NCBI RefSeq assembly: GCF_020782875.1
Contig: NZ_JAJGBN010000006.1
Coordinates: 124,001-188,000 of the forward strand
DNA from: Allomuricauda sp. M10
Lineage (GTDB): Bacteria; Bacteroidota; Bacteroidia; Flavobacteriales; Flavobacteriaceae
Direction: 5' to 3'
DNA length: 64,000 nucleotides
The notes beneath the pieces were generated by a model. It was given only the letters and a program-made list of their open reading frames with translations. It was not told the DNA's origin and ran no database searches. Of this stretch, positions 1 through 8,408 are shown piece by piece (position 1 is the stretch's first letter; each line of letters begins with the position of its first letter). Both the position numbers and the translations under genes were made by a program.

Positions 1-255
1 AAGGGCTCAATGGGTAACATGGGAGCTGCCTGTATCGCTTCGGCCGGGTTTGGAATGACCAAGGGTAGTGGCATCAGCATCACAACTTATCCCATTGTGC
101 CCGATTTCAAAAAATATCCGGATACCCATGGTAGAAAACTGGGTAAAACCTTTGGTTCTATCGGTTTGGCCGGACACTGGCTAAAATTGGCATTGCACTA
201 TGCCTTCATCTACAAAGCAAAAATGAAACCTTTTTGGTGGTTAATTCCTGAATAG
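1..255 (+). CDS. Sulfide:quinone oxidoreductase-like flavoprotein, C-terminal fragment
   Basis: Only the last 84 codons are present; the gene enters from the left edge in frame 1. The fragment has the features of the SQR C-terminus: a GAACIAS stretch near the FAD/quinone site, YPIVPDF, an amphipathic segment (GLAGHWLKLALHY) that in this family attaches the protein to the membrane, and the closing WWLIPE, equivalent to the GWKIIPE end of other family members. The family oxidises sulfide or related sulfur species and passes electrons to quinone at the inner face of the membrane. The YeeE/YedE and YgaP-like genes downstream fit a sulfur role. The FAD-binding N-terminus is outside the window, so another FAD/NAD(P)-dependent oxidoreductase is possible. 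Confidence 0.7.
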   Translation, partial: KGSMGNMGAACIASAGFGMTKGSGISITTYPIVPDFKKYPDTHGRKLGKTFGSIGLAGHWLKLALHYAFIYKAKMKPFWWLIPE

Positions 256-262
256 AAAAATC

Positions 263-397
263 ATGACACGACGCATATCAAAATACAAGCGATTTATGAT
301 GATGAACCCCATCGTCCAGTTTTTTAAATTCATTTTTTTGAGCTTAAAAGTGTTGGTGATCGTAGCCGGGGGACACGGGGGTACCCGAAAGGCTTAA
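263..397 (+). CDS. 44-aa basic peptide with one hydrophobic segment
   Basis: A small ORF starts at an ATG 7 nt after the preceding stop and encodes 44 residues. The N-terminus is basic (MTRRISKYKR), residues 17-36 are hydrophobic, and the end is glycine-rich (GGHGGTRKA). It lies tight behind the SQR-like gene and ends just before a strong hairpin terminator, so it is probably the last gene of that operon. It looks like a single-pass membrane peptide. I recall similar short GGHGGTR-ending peptides in flavobacteria but know no function. The main support is its position and its clean hydrophobic pattern. Confidence 0.55.
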   Translation: MTRRISKYKRFMMMNPIVQFFKFIFLSLKVLVIVAGGHGGTRKA

Positions 398-421
398 ACC
401 CTGACATTCATCATTGTACAA

Positions 422-472
422 AACCTCAATACGGATTTCCTTTGTGGGGACTTCTTCGTATTGGGGTTTTTT
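422..472 (+). terminator. Intrinsic terminator after the SQR-like operon
   Basis: AACCTCAATACG (422-433) pairs with CGTATTGGGGTT (457-468) with a single G-U pair, and a T-run follows (465-472). It separates the upstream operon from the tolC-like operon. Confidence 0.8.
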
Positions 473-488
473 CATTCCCAAATTTCTT

Positions 489-533
489 AGTAACACAGGT
501 TACTGTGTGTGTCTTTTTACGCATCTAATTTTG
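489..533 (+). promoter_or_regulatory. Promoter with overlapping palindromic operator for the efflux operon
   Basis: TAATTTTG at 526-533 matches the Bacteroidota -7 consensus TAnnTTTG and lies 19 nt before the tolC-like start. Just upstream, two overlapping perfect dyads occur: AGTAAC-4-GTTACT (489-504) and ACACAG-4-CTGTGT (493-508). They sit where the -33 element should be, so a dimeric TetR/MarR-type repressor bound here would block RNA polymerase. No regulator gene is visible nearby. Confidence 0.55.
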
Positions 534-552
534 ACCCAAATTAAAATAGCAT

Positions 553-1857
553 ATGAAGCGAATACTTATAGCAATCACACTCATTGGTATACAGGGAACC
601 CTGTGGGCCCAAGACCATGTGAAGATTTCCATGGAAGATGTCTTGGCAAGGGTTCAGGAGTCCAATGCCAGCATCAAGGTATCCGAACAGGAAGCCAAGA
701 TGGCCAAATACGATTACCAATTTTCAAGTTCTATTTTTTTGCCTCAGGTATCGGTTTCCCATACCGGGATAACGACCACCAATCCTTTGATGGCCTTTGG
801 CTCAAAACTCAACCAAGAGATATTGACCCAGGCAGATTTTAACCCTGCCCTATTGAATGATCCCGATCAAATAGAAAACTTCGCCACCAAGATTGCAGTG
901 GAGCAACCACTCATCAATATGGATGGTTTCTATCAACGCAAAGCGGCTAAAACCACTATGGAGGCGAAAGATCTTCAGGCACTACGCACAAGGGATTATT
1001 TGGATTTTGAGGCGCAAAAGGCCTTTGGACAATTGCAATTGGCCCACAGGGCGGTACAGGTATTGGAAAAAGCCTTCGAAGCGGCTAATGCGAACCTGAA
1101 CACGGCCCAGAACAGCTTCAATCAGGGATTGCTACAGAAAGCAGATCTGCTGGAAGTGAAAGTTAGGGTCACCGAAGTAGAGAACCAACTGAACTCGGCC
1201 AAAAGCAACGTAAAAAATGCATCCGATTATTTGGCTTTTTTAATGAACGAACAAGGCAACGTGGTGTATGAACCTACCGAAGAATTGATGCCCAATGATT
1301 TAGGAGGATCTGCCGAGGCAACATTGGAAAATCGTGCCGATGTAAGGGCCATGGACTTGGTTTCCGAAGCGTACAAGGCCAACATGAGGGCAGAGAACAT
1401 GACCTTTTTGCCACGGTTGAATGCCTTTGCCAGTTATGAAATGTACGATGACCAAATTTTCCGTACTGATGCCAAGGGATATATCATCGGGGCAAGTTTA
1501 AGCTGGGATGTTTTTAAAGGAGCCCAACGCTTTGCAAAAGTGGGCAAGAGCAAAACAAATTATGAGAAAGCGAAACAAGAATACGAACAGTACGTTGCCA
1601 AAAGTTCTATGGAGCTACAACGCACCAGAAGGATGGTCGAAGATGCGCGCAACAGGCTCCAGACCTCAAAATTGGCTATGGACCAATCCGAAGAATCCTT
1701 GAGAATACGTACAAACCGATTTAAGGAAGGCTTGGAAAAAACAACCGATCTATTGATGGCAGAGGCCATGTACGCCGAAAAGCAATTGGCCTACTACCAA
1801 ACCATTTTCGAATATAACCAAGCACAATCCCTACTAACATTTTTAACCAAAGAATAA
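553..1857 (+). CDS. TolC-family outer membrane efflux protein
   Basis: 434 residues, close to the usual TolC/OprM length, with a signal peptide cleaved near LWAQ (residue 20). The rest is alpha-helical with two internally related halves typical of outer membrane factor proteins; coiled-coil rich segments lie around residues 160-225 and 320-400. The protein should form a trimeric outer membrane channel that works with the adaptor and RND pump encoded immediately downstream (8 nt to the adaptor gene). The ATG at 553 directly precedes the signal peptide, which fixes the start. The substrate cannot be told from the sequence. Confidence 0.93.
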   Translation: MKRILIAITLIGIQGTLWAQDHVKISMEDVLARVQESNASIKVSEQEAKMAKYDYQFSSSIFLPQVSVSHTGITTTNPLMAFGSKLNQEILTQADFNPALLNDPDQIENFATKIAVEQPLINMDGFYQRKAAKTTMEAKDLQALRTRDYLDFEAQKAFGQLQLAHRAVQVLEKAFEAANANLNTAQNSFNQGLLQKADLLEVKVRVTEVENQLNSAKSNVKNASDYLAFLMNEQGNVVYEPTEELMPNDLGGSAEATLENRADVRAMDLVSEAYKANMRAENMTFLPRLNAFASYEMYDDQIFRTDAKGYIIGASLSWDVFKGAQRFAKVGKSKTNYEKAKQEYEQYVAKSSMELQRTRRMVEDARNRLQTSKLAMDQSEESLRIRTNRFKEGLEKTTDLLMAEAMYAEKQLAYYQTIFEYNQAQSLLTFLTKE

Positions 1858-1864
1858 TTGCGAT

Positions 1865-2953
1865 ATGAAAAACACTACGATATATAAAAATGCCTTTATC
1901 GCCCTTGCATTGGGGATTACCCTTGCAAGTTGCGGAAGTGACAAGGAGCAGAAAAAGGATGGTGGACCGGCAGTTCCCGTGACCGTTGCCGAAGTGGAAA
2001 CAGGTGACAGTAACACCATTTTGGCCGGAAGCGGACAGATAACCGCCTTGAACAACGCCACACTCAGTACCCGAATGATGGGCTACGTGGAATCTTTGCC
2101 AGTGAAAATTGGCCAAAAAGTGAACAAGGGAGATTTGTTAATCTCCATCAATAATGTGGATCTACGTGCCAAAAAAGCGCAGGTGGAAGCCTCCATTGCC
2201 GAGGCTATGGTAGCTTTCAACAATGCCAAAAAGGATTACGAAAGGTTCCAGAATCTCTTCAACGAAAACAGTGCCTCCCAAAAGGAATTGGATGATATGA
2301 CCGCCCGTTACGAAATGGCCAAGGCACGATTGGAATCAGCCAACCAAATGAAGAACGAGGTCAATTCCCAATTTGCCTACGCCAACATTCGCGCCCCATT
2401 CAGTGGAGTGGTGACCAATACCTACATAGACGAAGGTGATATGGCCAACCCAGGGGTGCCGTTGGTTTCCGTGGAATCTCCAGGAGGTTTTGAAGTAGTG
2501 GCCAAAGTGGCCGAGAACAACATCACTGGGATCCAAGTGGGAACCAAAGCTTTGATTCAAGTTAAAGCCTTGGATACCATCGTTACAGGAAAAGTGACTG
2601 AATTAAGTGCCTCTGCCCAAAACACAGGCGGGCAGTATTTGATGAAAGTACAATTGGATAAAACGGATGCCAAAATTTTGTCAGGTATGTATGCAACCGT
2701 AAGGCTGGAGACGGACAAAGTGAAAAATGAGAAAACCATTGTTACGGTTCCGTCCAAAGCCTTGATCCAAAAAGGCCAGTTGAGCGGCATCTATACTTTG
2801 GGGCAAGACAATGTGGCCCTATTGCGTTGGTTGCGTTTGGGCGAGACCTACGGAGATGAGGTGGAAGTATTGTCGGGTCTTTCTCAAGGGGAAACATACA
2901 TTGTTTCTGCCGAAGGCAAGCTGTACAATGGAGCTAAAGTAACCATTCAATAA
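1865..2953 (+). CDS. RND efflux periplasmic adaptor lipoprotein (membrane fusion protein)
   Basis: 362 residues with a lipoprotein signal (LASC, Cys about residue 24), so it is anchored in the inner membrane facing the periplasm. The order is that of AcrA/MexA-type adaptors: half of a barrel-sandwich lipoyl domain (TLSTRMMGYVESLPVKIGQ), a helical hairpin around residues 95-160, the second lipoyl half (FAYANIRAPFSGVV), a beta-barrel domain and a membrane-proximal domain. It links the TolC-like channel to the pump. It is the second gene of a three-gene operon with 7-16 nt spacing. Confident in family, not in substrate. Confidence 0.93.
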   Translation: MKNTTIYKNAFIALALGITLASCGSDKEQKKDGGPAVPVTVAEVETGDSNTILAGSGQITALNNATLSTRMMGYVESLPVKIGQKVNKGDLLISINNVDLRAKKAQVEASIAEAMVAFNNAKKDYERFQNLFNENSASQKELDDMTARYEMAKARLESANQMKNEVNSQFAYANIRAPFSGVVTNTYIDEGDMANPGVPLVSVESPGGFEVVAKVAENNITGIQVGTKALIQVKALDTIVTGKVTELSASAQNTGGQYLMKVQLDKTDAKILSGMYATVRLETDKVKNEKTIVTVPSKALIQKGQLSGIYTLGQDNVALLRWLRLGETYGDEVEVLSGLSQGETYIVSAEGKLYNGAKVTIQ

Positions 2954-2969
2954 CCTAAAAAAGGGAATA

Positions 2970-5900
2970 ATGAAAGACGGACTTGCAGGCAAAATAGCGA
3001 GAGGGTTCATCAGCTCTAAGCTAACGGTACTCTTGATGATCGTATTCATGATTATCGGGGTGTACAGTTCCTTCCTGATCCCAAGGGAAGAAGAGCCACA
3101 GATTGATGTACCCATGGCGGACATATTTGTGGGATATCCCGGAGCCAGCCCAACCGAGGTGGAATCCAGGATCACCAAACCGCTGGAAAAGATCATATCC
3201 AACATAAAAGGGGTAGAGTATGTGTACACCACCTCTATGCAGGAGCAGGGAATGGCCATTGTGCAGTTTTATGTGGGGGAGGATATTGAACGTTCCTTGG
3301 TACGTTTGTACGATGAAATCAACAAGCACATGGACCAGATGCCCGAAGGGGTCACCATGCCTTTGGTAAAGACTCGAGCCATTGATGATGTACCCATGTT
3401 GGCATTGACGCTTTGGAGCGATGAATACAACGATTTCCAATTGCGTGAAATCTCTGGGGAACTCATCAACGAAATTGAAAAAGTAAATGGGGTTTCCATC
3501 ACTAAAAAGGTAGGGGGGCGTAGCCGTCAACTTCGCATTGTAGTGGACAAGGATAAAATGGCTGAATCAGGGATTGACCTTTTAGCGGTCGCACAAATGA
3601 TCAAGGCCAATAACCAGCAGATGGATTCCGGTAACTTTTTGAACAACGATACCGAGTTCCATATTGCCACAGGAAAATTCTTGGAGACCAAAGAAGATTT
3701 GGAAAACTTGATCGTAGGTACCAAGCAAGGTCAACCTATTTATTTGAAACAAGTTGCCACCGTTTTGGATGGACCGGAATTGCCCAAAAACTATGTTTCC
3801 CTTGGATTTGGTGCAGCCAGTGAGAAATCATCCGAGTATAAATCAGAGTACCCAGCGGTAACCCTTTCCATAGCTAAGCGTAAAGGGGCCGATGCCATGA
3901 AGATTTCCGATGTGGTGTTAGAGAAAGTGGAACATTTGAAAAAGAATTTGATTCCGGATGATGTACATGTGGAAGTGACCCGTAACTATGGAGAGACTGC
4001 TTCGCAAAAGGTTTCGGAACTTTTGATGCACTTGATCGGTGCCATTATTGCGGTAACCTTTGTAGTAATGTTGGCCATGGGCTGGAGAGGTGGACTTGTG
4101 GTGTTCCTTTCGGTTCCGATCACTTTCGCCTTGACCTTGCTGAGCTACTATATGCTGGACTATACCCTGAACCGTATCACCCTGTTCGCTTTGGTGTTCG
4201 TTACGGGTATTGTGGTGGATGACTCCATCATCATTGCGGAGAACATGCACCGCCACTTTAAAATGAAACGATTACCCTTCAAGGATGCGGCATTATACGC
4301 CATCAATGAGGTAGGTAACCCGACCATTTTGGCAACCTTTACGGTAATTGCATCCGTATTGCCAATGGCCTTTGTATCTGGGTTGATGGGACCTTACATG
4401 TCCCCAATGCCTATTGGTGCGTCCATTGCCATGTTGTTGTCCTTGTTCGTAGCGTTGACCATAACCCCGTATTTGGGTTATATCTTCCTAAGGGAAAAGG
4501 ATAAGAAAAAAGAGAACGAAAAAGAACCCGTTGAGATTCAGGATACGTTCATCTACAAAGCGTATGAGCGATTTGAAAAACCCTTGATCGAAAGCCGTAA
4601 AAAGAGATGGTTGTTCATCGGTATAACAGTGGTATTGCTGTTCGGTTCCGTGGCCATGTTCTTCACCAAATCGGTAGCGGTTAAAATGTTGCCTTTTGAT
4701 AACAAGAACGAATTCCAGGTGGTCATAGACCTTCCCGAAGGCACTACTTTGGAACGTACTTCGGCAGTGGCCAAGGAAATAGGTGCTTATCTGTCAACCC
4801 GACCTGAAGTAGTCAACTATCAAACCTATGTGGGTACATCGGCACCTATTACCTTCAATGGTTTGGTAAGGCATTACGACTTAAGAGGTGGTAGTAATAT
4901 GGCTGATATTCAAGTCAACCTTGTTGATAAGCACGATCGTAGCGAGCAGAGCCATGATATTGCCAAATTGCTCAGACCAAAAATGCAAGAATTGGGCAAA
5001 AAGTACAATGCCAATGTAAAAATTGTTGAGGTGCCACCGGGCCCTCCCGTGTTGTCTACCATTGTTGCCGAAGTATATGGCCCTGATTACAACGAGCAGA
5101 TTGCTGTTGCTGATAAGGTAAAAGGCATTTTGAACAACACTACAGATGTGGTGGATGTAGATTGGATGGTGGAAGATGACCAAGTGGAATACAATTTTGA
5201 AGTGGACAAGGAAAAGGCCATGTTTTATGGAGTTACGCCACAACAAATCGTTCAGGTTATGGGAATGGCTTTTAGGGAAATGCCGATATCTCACGTTTAC
5301 GATGAAAATTCCTTTGATCAGATCGGGATTGTGCTTTCCATCAGCGAAAAGGATAAATCCACTTTGGATGAAATCAAACAACTGAAAGTGGCCTCCCAAC
5401 GAGGCAATATGATTTCTGTTGGGGACTTGGTGACCATCAATGAGGGCATCAAGGCAAAGAGTATCTATCGAAAAAACCAAAAACGAGTAGTGTATGTCAT
5501 GTCTGATATGGCGGGTGAATTGGAAAGCCCTGTGTATGCCATTTTGGGTATGACCGACAAGTTGAACCAATTGGAATTGCCCAAAGGATACAACATGAAC
5601 GAACTCTATATGGAACAGCCCCAGTTTGAGGATGACTATACCGTGAAATGGGATGGGGAATGGCAAATAACTTTGGAGGTGTTCCGTGATTTGGGCATTG
5701 CTTTCTTGGGTGTCATTGTGATCATCTACATGTTGATTGTGGGTTGGTTCCAAAACTTTAAGGCACCTATGGTGATGATGGTTGCGATTCCTTTATCCAT
5801 GATCGGGATTGTACTGGGTCACTGGTTCTTGGGAGCGTTCTTTACCGCCACCTCTTTTATCGGTATGATTGCTTTGGCGGGAATCATGGTCCGGAACTCG

Positions 5901-6164
5901 GTATTGCTGATCGACTTTATCAACCTAAGGTTGAATGAGGGTATTCCGTTGAAACAAGCGGTAATCGAGGCCGGAGCGGTCCGTACCACACCTATTTTGT
6001 TAACAGCAGGAACTGTTGTGATTGGAGCTTTTGTGATCTTGTTCGACCCCATTTTCCAGGGATTGGCCATTTCACTTATGGGAGGAACCATAGTATCGAC
6101 CATATTGACCCTTTTGGTGGTGCCATTGGTATATTATATGATTGAACGTAAAAACTACAATTAG
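2970..6164 (+). CDS. RND-family efflux transporter permease (AcrB-like)
   Basis: 1064 residues, the full length of an AcrB-type pump, with twelve membrane segments and two large periplasmic loops. TM4 has the proton-relay pair in GIVVDDSIIIAEN, and the second half carries the conserved FIGMIALAGIMVRNSVLLID segment. The pump uses the proton gradient to drive substrates through the adaptor and TolC-like channel encoded upstream. The downstream genes (PII-like, YgaP-like, YeeE/YedE-like) are an association I expect in sulfur-linked RND loci rather than drug-efflux loci, so the substrate may be a sulfur compound or metal. That is inference from context only. Confidence 0.93.
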   Translation: MKDGLAGKIARGFISSKLTVLLMIVFMIIGVYSSFLIPREEEPQIDVPMADIFVGYPGASPTEVESRITKPLEKIISNIKGVEYVYTTSMQEQGMAIVQFYVGEDIERSLVRLYDEINKHMDQMPEGVTMPLVKTRAIDDVPMLALTLWSDEYNDFQLREISGELINEIEKVNGVSITKKVGGRSRQLRIVVDKDKMAESGIDLLAVAQMIKANNQQMDSGNFLNNDTEFHIATGKFLETKEDLENLIVGTKQGQPIYLKQVATVLDGPELPKNYVSLGFGAASEKSSEYKSEYPAVTLSIAKRKGADAMKISDVVLEKVEHLKKNLIPDDVHVEVTRNYGETASQKVSELLMHLIGAIIAVTFVVMLAMGWRGGLVVFLSVPITFALTLLSYYMLDYTLNRITLFALVFVTGIVVDDSIIIAENMHRHFKMKRLPFKDAALYAINEVGNPTILATFTVIASVLPMAFVSGLMGPYMSPMPIGASIAMLLSLFVALTITPYLGYIFLREKDKKKENEKEPVEIQDTFIYKAYERFEKPLIESRKKRWLFIGITVVLLFGSVAMFFTKSVAVKMLPFDNKNEFQVVIDLPEGTTLERTSAVAKEIGAYLSTRPEVVNYQTYVGTSAPITFNGLVRHYDLRGGSNMADIQVNLVDKHDRSEQSHDIAKLLRPKMQELGKKYNANVKIVEVPPGPPVLSTIVAEVYGPDYNEQIAVADKVKGILNNTTDVVDVDWMVEDDQVEYNFEVDKEKAMFYGVTPQQIVQVMGMAFREMPISHVYDENSFDQIGIVLSISEKDKSTLDEIKQLKVASQRGNMISVGDLVTINEGIKAKSIYRKNQKRVVYVMSDMAGELESPVYAILGMTDKLNQLELPKGYNMNELYMEQPQFEDDYTVKWDGEWQITLEVFRDLGIAFLGVIVIIYMLIVGWFQNFKAPMVMMVAIPLSMIGIVLGHWFLGAFFTATSFIGMIALAGIMVRNSVLLIDFINLRLNEGIPLKQAVIEAGAVRTTPILLTAGTVVIGAFVILFDPIFQGLAISLMGGTIVSTILTLLVVPLVYYMIERKNYN

Positions 6165-6176
6165 CATGAAATCGAA

Positions 6177-6225
6177 ATGACTAAAAGAATCTTTTGACAT
6201 ACAGTGCAATGATTCTTTTAGTCAT
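6177..6225. promoter_or_regulatory. Perfect 15-bp inverted repeat between pump and PII-like gene
   Basis: ATGACTAAAAGAATC (6177-6191) and its exact reverse complement (6211-6225) are separated by 19 nt. No T-run follows on either strand, so it is not an ordinary intrinsic terminator. It could protect or process the pump mRNA end, or be a protein-binding site in the 104-nt gap before the next gene. Confidence 0.6.
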
Positions 6226-6268
6226 CAAAGATTCCATGTGATCATAGAAAAACAATAAAAATTAACAC

Positions 6269-6574
6269 ATGAAAATGATCATTGTTACCACGGTGGAGGA
6301 GTACAAAAAAGAGGTCCTCAAGATTTTTAAGAAAGCCGGTATCGAAAGCTTTAGTGGTTCGGACATTGATGGATATAAAAGCGCATCGCCCTTGTTGTAC
6401 ACCAGTAGCTGGTTTCCAAGTGAAAAGGGTGGTGCGGCATCCAATCTGTTTTTCTCTTTCTGCGAAGAGGAGAAAGTCACAGAGGTCTTCAAACTATTAA
6501 AAGAATTCAATTCGGACAGTGAAACCACAAACCCGATCAGGGCGGTAGAGCTTCCCGTTCAAAGAACAGTTTAA
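6269..6574 (+). CDS. PII-like small signalling protein
   Basis: 101 residues with a beta-alpha-beta start (MKMIIVTTVEEYKKEVLKIF) and a second beta/alpha half (FFSFCEEEKVTEVFKLLKEF), the ferredoxin-like layout of PII and of the PII-like proteins encoded with RND pumps (such as the DUF3240 group). It lacks an obvious uridylylation Tyr loop of GlnB. Such proteins usually form trimers that bind small ligands or metals and modulate a neighbouring transporter. Its position between the RND pump and the YgaP/YeeE genes suggests regulation of one of them. Family is likely; partner and ligand are unknown. Confidence 0.6.
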   Translation: MKMIIVTTVEEYKKEVLKIFKKAGIESFSGSDIDGYKSASPLLYTSSWFPSEKGGAASNLFFSFCEEEKVTEVFKLLKEFNSDSETTNPIRAVELPVQRTV

Positions 6575-6583
6575 AAGAAATAT

Positions 6584-6787
6584 ATGAGAAATAGAATCGT
6601 AAGAGGAGTCGCTGGCACCTTTATCTTGATAAGTTTGGCCTTGGCCATTTATGTGAATATCAATTGGTTATGGTTTACGGCTTTTGTTGGTGCCAATTTG
6701 TTGCAATCATCCTTGACCAAATGGTGTCTGTTGGAAGACATCCTAAAAAAATTCGGGGTTTCCGATTCCGATAAAAATTGTTGTTAA
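6584..6787 (+). CDS. YgaP-type small membrane protein (DUF2892)
   Basis: 67 residues with two hydrophobic segments (about 8-25 and 28-45) followed by a short tail ending DSDKNCC. The opening NRIVRGVAGTFILISLAL and the SSLTKWCLLEDILKKFGV end are characteristic of the transmembrane part found alone or fused to rhodanese domains (YgaP). It lies 9 nt after the PII-like gene. In rhodanese fusions the domain is linked to sulfur transfer; here the two final cysteines could have that role, but that is speculative. Confidence 0.8.
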   Translation: MRNRIVRGVAGTFILISLALAIYVNINWLWFTAFVGANLLQSSLTKWCLLEDILKKFGVSDSDKNCC

Positions 6788-6846
6788 GCGGTAACTAAGT
6801 TTGAAATTCAAAGCATTTTCTCCATTTTTGTCTAAAATCCGAGAAA

Positions 6847-7404
6847 ATGCTTTATCAACCTTGGCCCTGGTACATTGCCGGGCCCCTCATTGCCTTGGTC
6901 ATGGCTGTTTTGATCCTGATGGGCAAACGCTTTGGCATGTCCTCCAACCTAGAGACGTTCTGTTCAATAGGTGGCGCCGGTAAGTTCACGGATTATTTCA
7001 AGGTGGACCTAAAATCCCGTAGATGGAACCTTTTGGTCGTATTGGGTTCGGTCATTGGGGGATTTTTAGGCGCCCGTGTGTTATCGCCCAATCCTGCTGT
7101 TCAAATTTCCGAAAAGACCGTAGCCAAGTTGAACGAACTTGGTTTTGAAAGCTCAGGGACCGCCTATTTGCCGACGGAATTGTTCAGTTTGGAAGCTTTG
7201 GCACATCCAACCGTTTGGATACTACTTTTGGTGGCCGGATTTCTGGTCGGTTTCGGAACCAGATACGCCGGAGGTTGTACTTCGGGCCATGCCATTTCGG
7301 GCTTGAGCAATCTTCAGCGCCCTTCGTTGATTGCAGTGATCGGCTTTTTTATTGGTGGACTGATTATGGTCCATATTATTTTCCCCTTAATCTTTGGATC
7401 ATGA
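6847..7404 (+). CDS. YeeE/YedE-family membrane protein (sulfur transport type), first half
   Basis: 185 residues with about five membrane segments and the family signature GFGTRYAGGCTSGHAISGL (residues about 130-148), which in YeeE-type thiosulfate uptake proteins holds the cysteine that contacts the sulfur substrate. The protein is half the size of full-length YeeE, and the next gene supplies the other half with a matching cysteine motif. Its stop codon overlaps the next start (ATGA), so the two halves are translationally coupled. Probably imports or handles thiosulfate or a similar sulfur compound together with the SQR-like enzyme upstream. Confidence 0.85.
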   Translation: MLYQPWPWYIAGPLIALVMAVLILMGKRFGMSSNLETFCSIGGAGKFTDYFKVDLKSRRWNLLVVLGSVIGGFLGARVLSPNPAVQISEKTVAKLNELGFESSGTAYLPTELFSLEALAHPTVWILLLVAGFLVGFGTRYAGGCTSGHAISGLSNLQRPSLIAVIGFFIGGLIMVHIIFPLIFGS

Positions 7405-7814
7405 AAAGTGTATTGTACATCATCGTAGGTACCTTTTTAGGGGTGATCCTTTACAAATCGGAAGCCGCTTCTTGGTTCCGCATTTATGAAATGTTCCAGT
7501 TCGATTCGTTCCACATGTACGGCATTATTGGTTCTGCATTGGCGGTTGGCATTGTTTTGGTCCAATGGATCAAAAGATCCAAGGTAAAGTCCTTTTTTGG
7601 GGAACCGATCAATATTCAGGACAAGGAAAGGTCTTTCACCCGATACATCATCGGGGGAACTCTTTTCGGTTTGGGCTGGGCCTTGGGCGGCGCATGTCCT
7701 GGACCCATGTACATTTTGGCCGGAGCAGGATATTGGCCCATTCTCATCGTTCTTTTTGGTGCAGTAATGGGAGCCTTTATTTATGGAATTTTGAGGGATA
7801 AATTGCCCCATTAA
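7401..7814 (+). CDS. YeeE/YedE-like membrane protein, second half (DUF6691 type)
   Basis: 137 residues with four membrane segments and the paired motif GLGWALGGACPGPMYILAGAG, where the cysteine matches the one in the first half. The start at 7401 overlaps the previous stop by 4 nt and begins directly with a membrane segment; the open frame extends further upstream, but that part only shadows the first-half gene. Together the two proteins should equal one full YeeE/YedE channel. This split arrangement is common in Bacteroidota. Confidence 0.85.
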   Translation: MKSVLYIIVGTFLGVILYKSEAASWFRIYEMFQFDSFHMYGIIGSALAVGIVLVQWIKRSKVKSFFGEPINIQDKERSFTRYIIGGTLFGLGWALGGACPGPMYILAGAGYWPILIVLFGAVMGAFIYGILRDKLPH

Positions 7815-7916
7815 GGTTTTCTCAACGGGATATTTGGTCAGAACAACGATTTTGGAAGGTTTGTTGGGGGCATCCGTATAGCTTTGTCGGTCCCAATCTT
7901 ACTTAAATGTCCCATA

Positions 7917-8327
7917 ATGAAATTAACCACGTGCATTATAGATGATGATCTGGTGTCGCAGTTTGCCACACGTTATTGTATCCAACAATCCCCGGGAGAT
8001 TTTGATATCATTACCTGTTCCAGTGGCGAAGAGGGTTTAAAGTCCTGCTTGGACTTTGCCGAGGAGCATAACAGGTTGCCCGATATTATCTTTCTGGATT
8101 TGGTGATGGATGGTATGAACGGATGGGACTTCCTCGAAAATTTCCAGAACATGTTCCACGATCATCCACTACCCAGTGTATATGTACTTTCGGCATTTAC
8201 CAACACCAGCGACCGAATCATTGCAAAAGGCCATCAATTGATTGCGGGTTATGTGGATAAACCTTTGTCACGATCCTACCTGCAAAAGATATTGGTGGAG
8301 GAAGAAAAGAAGCGAACGGTGAGTTAA
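7917..8327 (+). CDS. Single-domain response regulator (CheY/Rcp1-like)
   Basis: 136 residues made only of a receiver domain. The acidic pocket is D9-D11, the phospho-acceptor is D61 (FLDLVMDG), the switch Ser is S92 (VLSAF) and the conserved Lys is K115 in YVDKPLS. There is no output domain, so it acts by protein contact or in a phosphorelay. I chose the ATG at 7917; an in-frame TTG at 7884 would add 11 residues that do not belong to the fold. No histidine kinase is nearby. Domain certain, pathway unknown. Confidence 0.92.
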   Translation: MKLTTCIIDDDLVSQFATRYCIQQSPGDFDIITCSSGEEGLKSCLDFAEEHNRLPDIIFLDLVMDGMNGWDFLENFQNMFHDHPLPSVYVLSAFTNTSDRIIAKGHQLIAGYVDKPLSRSYLQKILVEEEKKRTVS

Positions 8328-8383
8328 AGCTTTTTCCTTGAGGTAAAATATACTGAAATAGGATAAAGTTTTTCAAAAAAGCA

Positions 8384-8391
8384 TATTTTTG
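8384..8391 (+). promoter_or_regulatory. Probable -7 box for tRNA-Arg
   Basis: TATTTTTG fits the Bacteroidota -7 consensus TAnnTTTG and lies 17 nt before the tRNA. A clear -33 element is not visible. Confidence 0.5.
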
Positions 8392-8408
8392 CAATCCATT
8401 TTAGGAAT

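Noticed and set aside
414..842. 142-codon plus-strand frame overlapping the tolC-like start
   Set aside because: It runs through the terminator, the promoter and the first 290 nt of the clear TolC-family gene in another frame; no domain or signal.
4881..5753. Long minus-strand frame (290 codons) inside the RND pump gene
   Set aside because: A His/Asn-rich antisense shadow of the conserved pump coding sequence, with no independent support.
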